Assembly (NCBI RefSeq): GCF_001625215.2
Contig: NC_030389.2
Location: 3,384,930-3,448,929 of the forward strand
DNA from: Daucus carota subsp. sativus
Taxonomy: Eukaryota; Streptophyta; Magnoliopsida; Apiales; Apiaceae
DNA: 64,000 nt
Direction of reading: 5' to 3'
The first letter of the stretch is position 1. The number at the start of each line of letters is the position of its first letter. Of this stretch, positions 46,501 to 58,479 are shown in pieces. Under the pieces are notes generated by a model that was not told the origin of the DNA, searched no databases, and saw nothing but the letters and a program-made list of their open reading frames with translations. The translations under genes were made by a program, and so were the position numbers.

Positions 46501-46835
46501 TAAAAGCTCTATGAAAATACCTGGATCGTGCTTCAATAATTAGTAATATAAATTATGAAATTTATATTACTAATTTATATTTCCAAAATCAACCATACGT
46601 CTTGACAAAAAAAAAAAAAAATCAACCATACACCACATATTATGTTTAATTAATGACTTTGTATATTTCTTTTTTCTGATCATTTACTTTTCTTAAATTA
46701 TATGATTTTTTGAAAGTGAGCATGTAATTTGAAAAATGATTGAGTAGTTTAAATCCGTAAAGCCGGTGTTATAATTTATCTCGTTTTCGTGCCTTTAGCC
46801 GTTTGCCTACAATTTGTGACAAAAACAACTTAGTA

Positions 46836-47525
46836 CAGTAAAAACTCTATAAATTAATAATGTCGGGACCGGAGAATTTTATTAATTTAGAGAGTTATTA
46901 ATTTATTGATAAATTAATAATTATTAATTTAAAGATTTTTAACCGATTATACTGTACTTACCAAACAAAAAAACATGTTGTATACAAATTAATATACTAA
47001 ACAAAAAGACAAATTAGTCTATATCTCTTAGGACTAGGTTGCAGCGAATTTTAGGACTCAAGGTAAATTAGTAATTATTGTGTTCATATGTTTTGGAAAT
47101 CAATAATGACTCCTGAAGTATTATACAACAAATGTAAACAAGAAGAAAAAATGTGTTCAATATATTCTTAAACGAGTTTGGCTTATATAAATTACATAAT
47201 ATGTTAGAGTATACAAACCATATCTCACAAGACGGCTTGTCATTTAAAAAGTATCTAAAAGGTATTGAGAAATCTAAAAGGAAAACAGAAGACTATTGAA
47301 TCATTATTTAATGAAGTATAATATATATTTTTTCATTTTCTATGAATTATTAATTTATAATTTTCTTGGGACCGAAAATTATAAAGGGATTTTCCAAAAA
47401 ATTATTATCTTATTATTTTATCGAGTTTTTTAATTTTTTACACTGGCCCAAGTCGGGACCGGAAAAATTTATTATTTTAGAGAGTTTATTAATTTACCGA
47501 GTATTAATTTAAAGAGTTTCTACTG
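46836..47525. mobile_element. Emigrant-like MITE (pogo/Tc1-mariner type)
   Basis: It starts CAGTAAAAACTCTATAAATT and ends AATTTAAAGAGTTTCTACTG, inverted repeats with few mismatches, flanked by TA. The sister copy of the duplication has the empty site ACTTAGTAAATAGAT at 51,722-51,736. The termini resemble the Arabidopsis Emigrant family. Its 690 bp hold no open frame. Confidence 0.88.
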
Positions 47526-47840
47526 TAAATAGATATCCTTAGATTGATATTCTTGTACTAAGTGTCAAATAAGTTCTCTGGAAATATTATCGCAAGGTTT
47601 GACCATTTTGACTTAAATCTAATTTAATTTTATTTTGACAAATCACCCAAACCCAAAGGGTTAGATACTTAGATCAGATCAATGATCTTTCACGACGCAT
47701 GGAATAAAACTGAAACGGGCGGGAGAATATGTATCACCACTATATTAAAAGTGGACAGGTATTTTTAAATAATTTTTACTTTTACCATCCTCCAAAGTGA
47801 AACCTAGGTTTTGGCAGAGAGAGAGAGGGGGGTACCGAAG

Positions 47841-49153
47841 ATGGCGCCGAAGAAACGCAGTCGAAGCAGCACCGACGAAAAGGCAGCAGAAGATGTAATT
47901 AGTAGTAAAAGAGTGACGAGAAGCAGCAGCACAAGCACAACTATTTCAACTGCACCCCCTCCTCCTGCTAAGAAAACCCCCAAAACGAAAGCGCTTGTCG
48001 AAAAGCCCTCTAAACCCCCTGGGCCTGTTAAGAAAACCCCCAAAACGAAACCCCCTGTTACTGTTGTCATTGAGCACTGGTATCTTCTTTTTCCTTGCCA
48101 TTGCTATCTTTGTCCATTTTAAATACTTACGTCCCGCTCCCGAGTTATAATTAGGGAGGAAAGGAAGTAAACTTATGTAACTTTCGTTATTGTTTGTGCT
48201 CCCGAGTTTTTTAAAAGGAGGAAAACAAGTGAAAGTGGATGCAAATATAGCATACTTTCACTCCAAAAGTGGGATGAAAGGGAATGCACATTTGCTTTCA
48301 CTTGCATTCATTTGCTTTCTGTCCTAAAAAAACTCGGGAGCAAGGCCTTACAGTTTAATACAGTTTAATACACTGCACATCCTTAAAACTAATTTGTCTC
48401 CACTCGAGTAAACTTGCTATACTTGTAGCTGTTACTTGCACTAATTTTTCTTCACTCCGATAATTTATGTTTATTTAGGATACTTTAAGTCCTGTTTATT
48501 TTTTACCCCCTGCTTCTACTAGCTTCGGTGTCAATTGCGAGAAGACTGTCCGAACACTAGAATCTCCTTCCCATCACATTTATATATGGTTTAAGTTTAA
48601 CATCTGCGGTTTTGGGTTAACAAGTTAAGGGAAGCTTGGGAAACTTTGAATTCAGGGTATTTACATACTGTGAGATTCGATAGAGCTTCGGTCAGTGGTT
48701 GGTTTAAGAAATAAACTGATGAAGCATTTTATTTTGTTTTCACTTTCAGTTTGGTGTTATTTAGCAAGGAGGTACGAATAAGGTTACTTTTGTTAACTTA
48801 GCCATAATTAACTGTATCTTTACCTAATCAGGTCACGTTACGGATTTTGACCAAATTGAATGTTTTTTAAAAGTTTGAAAATTGCATCATTTTAAGGTGT
48901 TTGGTTTGAAAAAAGGTGTGATAGTTCATACTCTATGTTTTTATTCATTAGATTGAATTAAGAAGTGATTAGAAATATTGCTATTTGCGACTATTTGTGG
49001 ATTAGAGCTCATCTGCTCAGTGAATGTTACCTTCATACTTTATTCTGTTGCTATAGCAAACAATGCAATCAGTTCAAGACAAGGGCCATCAAAGTGAAAG
49101 ATGCTTTAGAAAATGACATCACGGGGATCAACGTGCTTGTGAATCCGGAAAAG
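47841..49153 (+). pseudogene. 3'-truncated selenoprotein H-like gene, left copy
   Basis: Exon 1 is 47841-48079 (ATG of MAPKKRSRSSTDEKA). Exon 2 is 49057-49153. The split Cys codon TG|C rebuilds CKQC (Cys80, Cys83). Both exons are intact and spliceable, but exons 3 and 4 of the right-hand gene are missing: the duplication junction at 49,752 replaces the rest of intron 2 with UGT sequence. The product would lack the PRRGCFEVREEG strand and the C-terminal helix, so a working fold is unlikely. It keeps the same upstream region as the intact gene and may still be transcribed. Confidence 0.85.
48199..48346. mobile_element. Foldback MITE-like element in SelH intron 1
   Basis: GCTCCCGAGTTTTTT at the left pairs with AAAAAAACTCGGGAGC at the right, and CAAGTGAAAG pairs with CTTTCACTTG inside. 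In the right duplication copy (from about 52,407) the right arm is lost in a deletion between 'cttgca' and 'actaatttgtct'. Confidence 0.6.
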
Positions 49154-49750
49154 GTATGTTGCCCTCGTTCACCACATACTTAAAAAAAAATCCTAGTACT
49201 AACTACTGTGGGCTCCAACTCTGCTGCTCCAGTCAAGTTTCAAGCTACTTCAATTTTTAGGCCTTCACATATAAATTTTCTTAATTACGTAATATAATAA
49301 TTAACTGTAAAAATTATTTGAAATACATTCTTGTGATTTGAGAAAGAACAAGATGAAGTAAGGTAAGGCCTGGCTATCTGTCTTTGTTTCCTTTTCAAAG
49401 TAAAGGCAATTTATATAACTTTTTTCAAACAAGGCATAGTTATATATATGTCTTTGTCTACATGTCCCTTGACAAATTGTGATTTTATATATTGCACATG
49501 TACAATGTATTGATGTGTATAAATAAGGCCCTTGGAAATGGCTTGTTTTGCCTCGTGGTAGAGCAGGCTTTTAATGGCTATTGATATGCAGTGTACCAAA
49601 TTCTGATGCACGTGGCACTCCTTGTTTCTATTATCGTATGATGGAAAGTTAAAAACTTGAACTTATTATACTCATGTCAGAAGATGGTAACTGAATTACT
49701 AAAATAAGTGATCCGTACATATATATCCACGTCCCTAAAAATATTGGAGA

Positions 49751-50518
49751 GCTCGTGCAATAATAATAAACACATATGAGACTCTTGAAGAGGATGCTCT
49801 GCACGCGATTTCTGCCACTCAGCCACATATTTACTGCATAGGGCCCCTGAACTTCATGATGAACCATGTCCAGGACACTAGGCTTGCATCCATCGGCTCA
49901 AGTTTGTGGAAAGAAGAGACGAGCTGCATTGACTGGCTCGACGAAAGAGAGGCAAACTCAGTTATTTATGTGAATTTTGGTAGTATCACTCCAATGTCTG
50001 CAAAACAGCTGACAGAATTTGCATGGGGCTTAGCTAACAGCAACAAGCCCTTCTTGTGGATTGTCAGGCCTGATATTATTGCTGGCGACGAGGCCATGGT
50101 ACCACCGGAGTTTCTGGCTGAAACGAGGGAACGAGGCATGTTGGCAAGCTGGTGCTCTCAAGAACAAGTCCTGAAACACCCTGCCACTGCAGGGTTCTTG
50201 ACACACAGCGGGTGGAACTCGTCGATGGAGACCTTATCAAGCGGCGTGCCTGTGATTTGCTGGCCCTTCTTTTCGGATCAACAGACGAACTGTAAGTACA
50301 GCTGTGCAGAGTGGGGGATTGGACTGGAGATTGATAATAATGTCAAGAGAAATGAAGTGGAGGAGCTGGTGAGAGAGCTGATGGATGGAGAGAAGGGAAA
50401 GCAAATGAAGAAAAATGCAGTGGAGTGGAAAAAGAAAGCTGAAGCAGCTGCAGCCATTAGTGGTTCTTCTGCAATGAGTTTGGACAGATTGGTGACTGAG
50501 GTGCTACTAGCTAAGTAG
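49751..50518 (+). pseudogene. 5'-truncated UGT85A copy 4
   Basis: The frame is open from the duplication junction ([18 protein letters not shown]) to the stop at 50,518, about 255 residues. It has a complete PSPG box with HSGWNS. Exon 1, the catalytic His and Asp, and the start of exon 2 are absent, so the acceptor domain is lost. It is almost identical to UGT copy 3, with changes such as DNREPNS to DEREANS. An ATG at about 49,856 could start a shorter product, but no glycosyltransferase activity is expected. Confidence 0.9.
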
Positions 50519-50929
50519 TCAAGAAATTGCTGCTGCATGATGAACTTTTTGAATCTGTAAAATATCTGTATTAATAAAGTTTCTTGTATTATTAATAACC
50601 TGATTTTTATTATCAAAAATTAATTTTAAATATCAAATCATCAAACACTTAGCGTGCCCACACGGTTTTATTATTTATTTTATGATTAATTAACGAACCG
50701 TCGACGAATAAAAATATGATTTATAAAATGAATCGAACAATATCCGGAAAAATATGAAACTTGAGAATCCTCTTGAAATGTTCGTGGAGGATTATGGTCA
50801 AAATTTCATCTTGAAATGAGTTCACCGTCTATGACTTTTAACTTTTAAGTGACCACTTAATTGATTACGTATCAATTTAAAGGGTCCCGGAAAAAGTCAA
50901 GCTTAAATTATGAATTTTCTTTTTTTAAA

Positions 50930-51300
50930 ACAAAGACTTCCATTCAGTAAAGAAAAAATTACACAGGAATTGGCAAGTCTGCAACAAAAACAGATCTTGC
51001 AACAGAGAGAATATCTCTATTCCATACAGCACTAGCTCGACTTGATGAAGCTATTTTGACTAAACAATGAGTAAGACCATTAACGGATCGTGCTACATAA
51101 TCAAAACTCTTAAAACCTACTCGAGGGGTCAACGTTTTGATTTTATCAACTAAACCATCAAAGTCACTACATCCATAGTAGGACTTTTTAACAAACTTAC
51201 AATATTTGCACAATCAGATTTAATACTAAAATTTGATATTTTCATACCAGCTGCTATGACTAGTCCCTCTTTTATTGCCTAAAGTTCTTCCACCATACCA
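50930..51300 (-). mobile_element. LINE RNase H-domain 3' fragment, right copy
   Basis: Duplicate of the fragment at 46,120-46,500, with a shorter open frame (50959-51213: KSYYGCSDFDGLVDKIKTL, then ARSVNGLTHCLVKIASSSR). A frameshift upstream marks further decay. Confidence 0.75.
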
Positions 51301-51366
51301 ACGGACTAAAAGCTCTATGAAAATACCTGGATAGTGCTTCAATAATTAGTAATATAAATTATGAAA

Positions 51367-51542
51367 TTTATATTACTAATTTATATTTCCAAAATCAACC
51401 ATACGTCTTGACAAAAAAAAATAAAATCAATCATACGCCACATATTATGTATAATTTATATTACTAATTTATATTTCCAAAATCAACCATACGTCTTGAC
51501 AAAAAAAAATAAAATCAACCATACGCCACATATTATGTTTAA
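51367..51542. repeat. 88-bp tandem duplication private to the right copy
   Basis: Units 51367-51454 and 51455-51542 share TTTATATTACTAATTTATAT, AACCATACGTCTTGAC and ACGCCACATATTATGT. The left copy has a single unit at about 46,560, so this arose after the segmental duplication. Confidence 0.9.
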
Positions 51543-52039
51543 TTAATGACTTTGTACATCTCTTTTTTCTGATCATTTAATTTTCTTAAATTATATGATT
51601 TTTTGAAAGTGAGCATGTAATTTGAAAATGATTGAGTAGTTTAAATCCGTAAAGCCGGTGTTATAATTTATCTCGTTTTCGTGCCTTTAGCCGTTTGCCT
51701 ACAATTTGTGACAAAAACAACTTAGTAAATAGATATCCTTAGATTGATATTCTTGTACTAAGTGTCAAATAAGTTCTCTGGAAATATTATCGCAAGGTTT
51801 GACCATTTTGACTTAAATCTAATTTAATTTTCATTTTCATTTTGACAAATCACCCAAACCCAAAGGGTTAGATCAGATCAATGATCTTTCACGACGTATG
51901 GAATAAAACTGAAACGGGCGGGAGAATATGTATCACCACTATATTAAAAGTGGACAGGTATTTTAAAATAATTTTTACTTTTACCATCCTCCAAACTGAA
52001 ACCTAGGTTTTGGCAGAGACGGGAGAGTGGGTATCGAAG

Positions 52040-55000
52040 ATGGCGCCGAAGAAACGCAGCAGAAGCAGCACCGATGAGAAGGCAGCAGAAGTTGTGATTA
52101 GCAAAAGAGTGACGAGAAGCAGCACCACAACTATTTCAACTGCATCTCTAACACCCACAAAACCCCCTGCTAAGAAAACCCCCAAAACTAAAGCGCTTGT
52201 GCAAGAGCCCTCTAAACCCCCTGGGCCTGTTCAGAAAACCCCCAAAACTAAAGCTCCTGTTACTGTTGTCATTGAGCACTGGTATCGTCTTTTTCCTTGC
52301 CATTGCTATCTTTATTCATTTTAAATACTTACGTGATACGTCCTGCTCCCGAGTTATAATTAGGGAGGAAAGGAAGTAAACTTATGTAACTTTCGCTATT
52401 GTTTGTGCTCCCGAGTTTTTTAAAAGGATGAAAGCAAGTGAAAATAGATGCAAATATAGCATACTTTCACTCCAAAAGTAGGATGAAAGTGAATGCACAT
52501 TTGCTTTCACTTGCAACTAATTTGTCTTCACTCCAATAAGCCTGCTATACTTGTAGCTGTTACTTGCACTAATTTGTCGTCACTCCAATAATTTACGCTT
52601 TTTTAGGATACTTTAAGTCCTCTATTTTTTACCCTCTGCTTCTACTAGCTTCGGCGAGAAGCTATAATCTCCTTCCCATCACATTTGTATATGGTTTAAG
52701 TTTAGCATCTGCAGTTTTGGGTAACAACTAACAAGTTAAGGAAAGCTTGTTTGGTTACTTTGAATTCAGGGTATTTACATACTGTGAGGTTAGATAGAGC
52801 TTCAGTCAGTGGTTGGTTTAAGAAATAATCGGACGAAGTATTTTATTTTGTTTTCACTTTCAGTTTGGTGTTATAACTTAGCCATAATTAACTGTATCTT
52901 TACCATAATCAGGTCACGTTACGAATTTCGAGCAAATTGAAGGTTTTTTAAAAGTTTGAAAATTGCATCTTTTTAAGGTGTTTGGTTTGAAAAAGGTGTG
53001 ATAGTTCATATGTTTTTATTTATTAGATTGAATTATGAAGTGGTAAGAAATATTGCTATTTGAGACTATCTGTGCATTAGAGCTCATCTGCTCAATGAAT
53101 GTTATCTTCATACTTTATTCTATTGCTTTAGCAAACAATGCAATCAGTTCAAGACAAGGGCCATCAAAGTGAAAGATGCTTTAGAAAATGACATATCGGG
53201 GATCAACGTGCTTGTGAATCCGGAAAAGGTATGTTGCCCTCGTTCACCACATACTTAAAAAAAATCCTAGTACTAACTACTCTGGGCTCCAGGCAAGGTT
53301 CAAGCTACTTCAATTTTGGGCCTTTGCATATAATTTTTGTTAATTACATAATATAATAATTAACTGTAAAAATTATTTGAAATACATTCTTGTATTTTGA
53401 GAAAGAACATGACGAATTAAGGTAAGTCCTGGCTATCTGTCTTTGTTTCCTTTTCAAAGTAAAGGCAATTTATATAACTTTTTTCAAATATATCTTTGTC
53501 TACATGTCCTTTGACAAATTTTGATTTTATATATTGCACATGTACAATGTATTAGAGCAAGTCCAATAGTGATGTTAAAATAGATGTAGCTATTGTTATA
53601 ATTTGAAACCAAAAAGTGATTTTTGGTGCTAAAATAGAACTTATGGTCCAATGGTAAATGCAAAATAGCACCAATCACATCCAAATAAGGCCCTGGGAAA
53701 TGGCCTATTTTGGTAGAGCCGGCTCTGAATGGCTATTGATATGCAGTGTACCAAATTCTGATGCATGTGGCACTCCTTATTTCTATTATCGTATGATAAA
53801 AAGTTAAAAACTTGAATTATACTCATGTCAGAATATGGTAACTGTATTACTGAAATAAGTGATCCATACATATATATCCACTTCCCTAAAAATATTGGAG
53901 AGCGAGTATCCTGTCTCAGAATTTACTTGGTAATTTATCAAAGTTATTATTAGCTCACATACATTTGTTTCTCTAGCTAATCACTGTTGTAAAGGCCTAA
54001 AGATTTTATATGTATTATTTTAGTTTTATGCACACCACTGGCAAATACAGATCAGGTTTAGAATTTTTGATTTATTTATTAGAACTAGTACTTGGTAACA
54101 TTTTAAATGCTGAAAGGATTGTATACTTGATCCTCGAGTTAATTGGGGGGGTTCGCTATAATATATAATTACATTATGTTTCACAAGATTATCTTTATTA
54201 AATTTATTATTTTCCTTCACCAGGTTATCATTTACAATAGAATATGTTGGTGCTAATTCAAATTTTGTTTTGTGGCTAAAACTATTTGTAGGTGACTAGC
54301 CGTAAATGGATTAGACTGTATAGTGAATGTCATAAAATTTTAGATAGTTTACAGTGCAATTATTTCTGACTTTTAAGCCACAAGAGTAATTAATGTAATC
54401 ATGTACGTAATTTGTATACTTATTTTTAGGTTGTTGAGTGTTATATTGTTTTAGTATTCTTTTTTCTTCACAAATATACACTTCTTTCATCATTGCAGCC
54501 AAGAAGGGGATGTTTCGAAGTACGTGAAGAAGGTGGAGAGATTTTCATCAGTCTTCTGGTAAAATTCTTATAGACTACCAAATCATGCTATAATTTTGAA
54601 GTCATTTATGGACCGATTCAATCGCTTAACACTCGAATTAGTTTTGTAGTACAACCTCAACTATGTCAGAAACTATAAATTCTCTGGAGCCTCAAAAATG
54701 AAACTAATACTATAGCATAGTCGGTGTTGTGCAACATGCAACTAAATTATATTTCAAGAATAGAATGTGTGGATAGGTCTTGTGTGAGAGAATAAGGTAG
54801 TAAGAGTGGCGAGGATGGCAGAGATCTTAATTTATCTTTTACTCTTCTGTCTCCAGTGAGACTTGAACCTTGACCTTTTGTTATCTAGGGTAAAAGGTAT
54901 CCACTAGGCTGCAATGCTGGGGATCTGATTCATGTTATCTTTCTCCCTTTGTTGTTGAATGATTATATGCGGTGTGGCTTCGATCTATTATGTTATCATT

Positions 55001-56560
55001 GTAACTTGTGAAAAACAGTGCATTGCAGCTAAGCATGTCGAACTGCAGGGTAGTTATGTAAGAATGTGTCATCAAGTGCATGATACACACCTTCTGTTGC
55101 TATAACATGCACATTTAAGCAAAAACATCACATCTTTGTCTAATGGATGGTTGTTGGTTATTTATTATATTTATCATTATAAAATCTAGTTATACGCAGT
55201 GAATTGCAGCTGAGGATGTCTTTGTTTAGTGGATTGTTGCACACAGCATATCTATTGTTTTAATATATTAATACCACTTGAAGTTCCAACAGGAATCTTC
55301 ATTAAACTGAGTAGGAGTTTTGAATGGTTTGCTTTGTTCTATGCATCTTTTGAAATTGTACTATCTGTAAGAGTGAGGTGTATCACAGACAAATGAGTGC
55401 ACCTGTGAATGTATGTCATATTGACTGAACTAAGTAAATCGTTGTGATATTTCTTGTCCTCTACTTCTTGCTCTCTACTTGTAACCATTGTTATCAAGTC
55501 GACGCCTAGTCGTTGACTAGTCAATGACTAGTCGACAAGTCGTTTTATAGGAAAAGTCAAGCAACGACTTATTTAGTTTGGCGACTTATGACCCGGTACC
55601 TAGTCTGACCAGAAACTTCACAAGTAGGGTTTTTCAAGCAAAATTTATGTGATTTTGAAAGATAACCTTGCTTATAACTGTGTGGATTTGTCTATATTTC
55701 TTGTCCTTTATATCTTGCTCTCAATTTATAACTGCGTGGATTTGTCTTTTACTGCTTACATATAAGTATTTGAAATTAGGCCCTTCATCCTTAGGACAGT
55801 GGAATCCTACATTTCTTTATCTTTTGGTTTAAAGTAGTGCATTTTGATTGGTCTGGAACAAATGATAAAATTGCTCATATATTAGTCACCCAGTACATTT
55901 GGTAAAGTATTTTCCTCTGGACTCCTCGTTATATTTATTTAACCATATATAATTATGTCTAACACCCTTGTTCATTTTTTTGCTTCTTTCTTATCGATAT
56001 TTGGTATTGTATACTGAATCACTTTTGGTGCTGATTACTTTATTTGATGTAGATTGGTAGTCCGTAACAAGAAACAAAGTTTTCTAATCTTTTAGGTAAT
56101 TAAAATTAAGAAGGGTTGATTAGACTGTCATTTCATCTCTGTAAAACTACTAAGTACAAATGTCCTCTGTCTTTATGGTCAAATAATCAATCTATTTCAC
56201 TCTGCAGATTAGTTTATGTAGTTTAGTAGATTTTCATTACAAGCTCACAATATTAAATTTTCTATATGTATCTCGAGATATTTGTCATATTTTCCTAACA
56301 TGTTGATGACTAAGATATCTTCGATTTGCACATCCATTTCTGTACTACGTATAGCAACATTCCTTACATTCACTTTATTATTTGTGCAATTTTAATATTC
56401 TTGTAACTTAATTTTGGCATGACAAGCTAACAAAGAAGCAAATCGATGCCTACTATTGTAGGATATGAAGCGACCGTTTCAACCAATGAGGGCACTTGAC
56501 ATGGACCAGGTCATATCCGACATTCTTGACAAGCTGAAACAAGGAATGCCTGTGGTTTAA
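52040..56560 (+). CDS. SELH: Selenoprotein H-like (Cys form) thioredoxin-fold protein
   Basis: Four exons: 52040-52281, 53132-53228, 54499-54558, 56462-56560. They give 165 residues. The N-terminal 65 residues are low-complexity, with Lys/Arg and Pro/Thr-Lys repeats (KKRSRSS, AKKTPKTKA), and look like a nuclear localisation and nucleic-acid-contact tail. The Rdx/SelW-like domain begins VTVVIEHC and holds the redox motif Cys81-Lys-Gln-Cys84, then QFKTRAIKVKDALE, VLVNPEKPRRGCFEV and the end DMDQVISDILDKLKQG. Animal SelH carries selenocysteine at the second motif position; plants use Cys, as here. The role is probably nuclear redox or DNA-associated. This is the intact partner of the truncated left copy; intron 3 is about 1.9 kb. 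Confidence 0.9.
53555..53687. mobile_element. Insertion private to the right copy, MITE-like
   Basis: AGAGCAAGTCCAATAGTGAT begins about 130 bases that are absent from the left copy, where 'gtattgatgtgtataaataaggccc' is continuous. GAGCAAGTCCAAT is a common plant MITE start. GGTCCAATGG near 53,645 may be an inverted counterpart. The exact ends are unclear. Confidence 0.5.
54775..54925 (-). mobile_element. tRNA-derived SINE-like element in SelH intron 3
   Basis: On the minus strand, AGCCTAGTGGATACC (A-box-like) is followed about 25 bases later by GGTTCAAGTCTCACT (B-box-like). This is the layout of tRNA-derived plant SINE heads. The 3' tail was not delimited. Confidence 0.5.
55498..55560. repeat. 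Clustered GACTAGTC / GTCGAC palindromes
   Basis: GTCGAC at 55,498, GACTAGTC at 55,515 and 55,526, GTCGAC at 55,531 and several partial AGTCG/CGACT words lie within about 60 bases of SelH intron 3. Similar arrays occur in plant dispersed repeats; no element ends were found. Confidence 0.55.
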
Positions 56561-57455
56561 GGATTTTTTTTTGGTTTTAATGTGGTGATTATGGATTTAA
56601 TCAACTTGGTAGTCGCTCTAATGTTTCTCTAGATAATTTGGTGATTATGGTTTTATGCGATTTTAGCATGGTAGTTCAGCAACTGACTATGCTCCTTTAT
56701 GTTCGCATCCTAATTGCCTTAGGAACTTGCCTAGATGTTTTCTCAACTGTGTTATGATATTTAAATCTGTTAGTAAATTTGTGCTACTCTTGTAGAGTCC
56801 ATTGCGTGAAATATATGGTATTGGTGATGAAAATATAACCAATACTCGAAGTCGAACATAATATGTAAACCAAATGAAATAAAGAACTGTAGCCTGACAA
56901 ATAATACAGAAGATATTTTGAACACTAGTACTGCTAATTCTTCTAAAGAAAAATAAAAATAAATTTATTTTATTATTAAATTGGTAAAAAGAATTAATAA
57001 TACTGGAGTCCGAAAGGACTCGATATCCAAAAATAAATCAAACCAAGGGTCGCGCTCAAAAGAGAACCAATCTTTATCATAAAACTTAGCAAGGCTGGTT
57101 CTGTTGCAGAACTCTGAATATTAAATAAATTTTCAGAATTAATTCTGAATACATGTTTTTTAGTTGTGTGTGTTCAAAAATAATTTGAAAATATAATACA
57201 CAAATACAATAATTTTTGCATGTGCAATTTTACTGTAAAACTCTTATTAATACTAGAAGTTTCTATTGATTCTTAGGTTAAGGGTTCTAAAAAGAACATG
57301 ACCCACCAAACCAAATGTACATGGTATATCCAATAGAAGGCAGAGGTTAAGATGTGTACCTATTCTTTTCATGTTCCAAAAGAGTAATGGGACTGTTTTG
57401 CTGACACTAATGTCCTAAAATCGGGAATCAGGATTAGCCGGTGAAAGGACCTTTC
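56561..57455. other. Spacer downstream of the SelH-like gene
   Basis: Likely 3' UTR first, then AT-rich sequence with no gene seen. Confidence 0.45.
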
Positions 57456-58287
57456 AGCCTCAACTCTCAGATAATAAGAGTTGACAAGGCTGTCGCGTGT
57501 TTATCAAATAATAAAATATCTAACCAGACCTCTAACTATGTAGTTAGTAAGTCAGAGTCGTTCCCACAGAGACAAACGTATCAAACACTAGTTATTCTCG
57601 ATTTAATCCAACTAACAAGTAACACAATAAAAATTGGAGATATAATTAAACTAATACAAATAAAATCTAGAAAACGATTAACAAAAAATATCTGGAATCA
57701 AGTATCCCGACTAGCATGAATTAATACACTTATGATTTTCTCCCCCAATTAATTAGATAAATCACCCAAGAGGAAAGATGCGCCCTATAAAATACCAATA
57801 ACCTCTTCCGAGTATTAATGGCTTCTCTAAACATACAATCAAGCCTATTTCCATGGTATCATGCAATTTAGAGACATTAAACACAACATCCTAACTTTCA
57901 AACAATTCCTTCTACCTATTTTCATGGAGAAGTTCATGTCCTTATTGGATAAATCACAATCATCTAAATCCAACTTCCGATGATAGATAGATATTGGTTC
58001 AAACAATATATATAATCACGTTTGACCTGTAATTGTTAATTAGCACAACTGAATAAGCAAGAGCAAATAACATGATCAACTAGAGATCATCGAAAATCAT
58101 GCATTAACCACAACTAGGGTTCAACTCAACTCTAGAATAAAATCTACTCTAGAATAATATATATAAAAAAGAAAATAAAAATGGATATTACAATGAAATC
58201 TTCAATCCCGAAGTCTTGAAGAAGAAGAAGACAAAGTGTTTTTAACCTAACCTAATTATACAATATTCCCAATCTCTAATGTCTATC

Positions 58288-58294
<7 letters not shown>

Positions 58295-58362
<68 letters not shown>
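58295..58362. repeat. (AT)34 microsatellite
   Basis: Sixty-eight bases of uninterrupted AT dinucleotide. It produces spurious Ile-Tyr open frames on both strands. Confidence 0.98.
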
Positions 58363-58365
<3 letters not shown>

Positions 58366-58479
58366 ATTTTAATGCTTACAAGGAAATACAAATCAGTTTC
58401 CCAAACGAAATTGGTTTCTCCAAGAAAAATTCGTAGCTCTGTTTTCTGTCTTGTTTCTGGGCTGCTTCTGTTGGATTTT

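Larger units (their letters stand above)
44949..49752. repeat. Tandem segmental duplication, left copy
   Basis: The left copy of a duplicated block runs from within exon 2 of UGT copy 3 to within intron 2 of the SelH-like gene. It matches 49753-53903 closely along its length, apart from an Emigrant-like MITE found only here and smaller insertions or deletions. Confidence 0.92.
49753..53903. repeat. Tandem segmental duplication, right copy
   Basis: The right copy of the UGT-to-SelH block. Differences from the left copy are: no Emigrant-like MITE, an added 88-bp tandem repeat at 51,367-51,542, a deletion in SelH intron 1, and an inserted MITE-like piece at about 53,555-53,687. Confidence 0.92.

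Noticed and set aside
55339..55524. Minus-strand 61-codon frame in SelH intron 3
   Set aside because: No family, no splice context, and its start overlaps the palindromic repeat.
52040..56560. Selenocysteine (UGA) reading in the SelH-like gene
   Set aside because: The redox motif is CKQC with ordinary TGC codons, one of them split by intron 1; no in-frame TGA or SECIS is needed.
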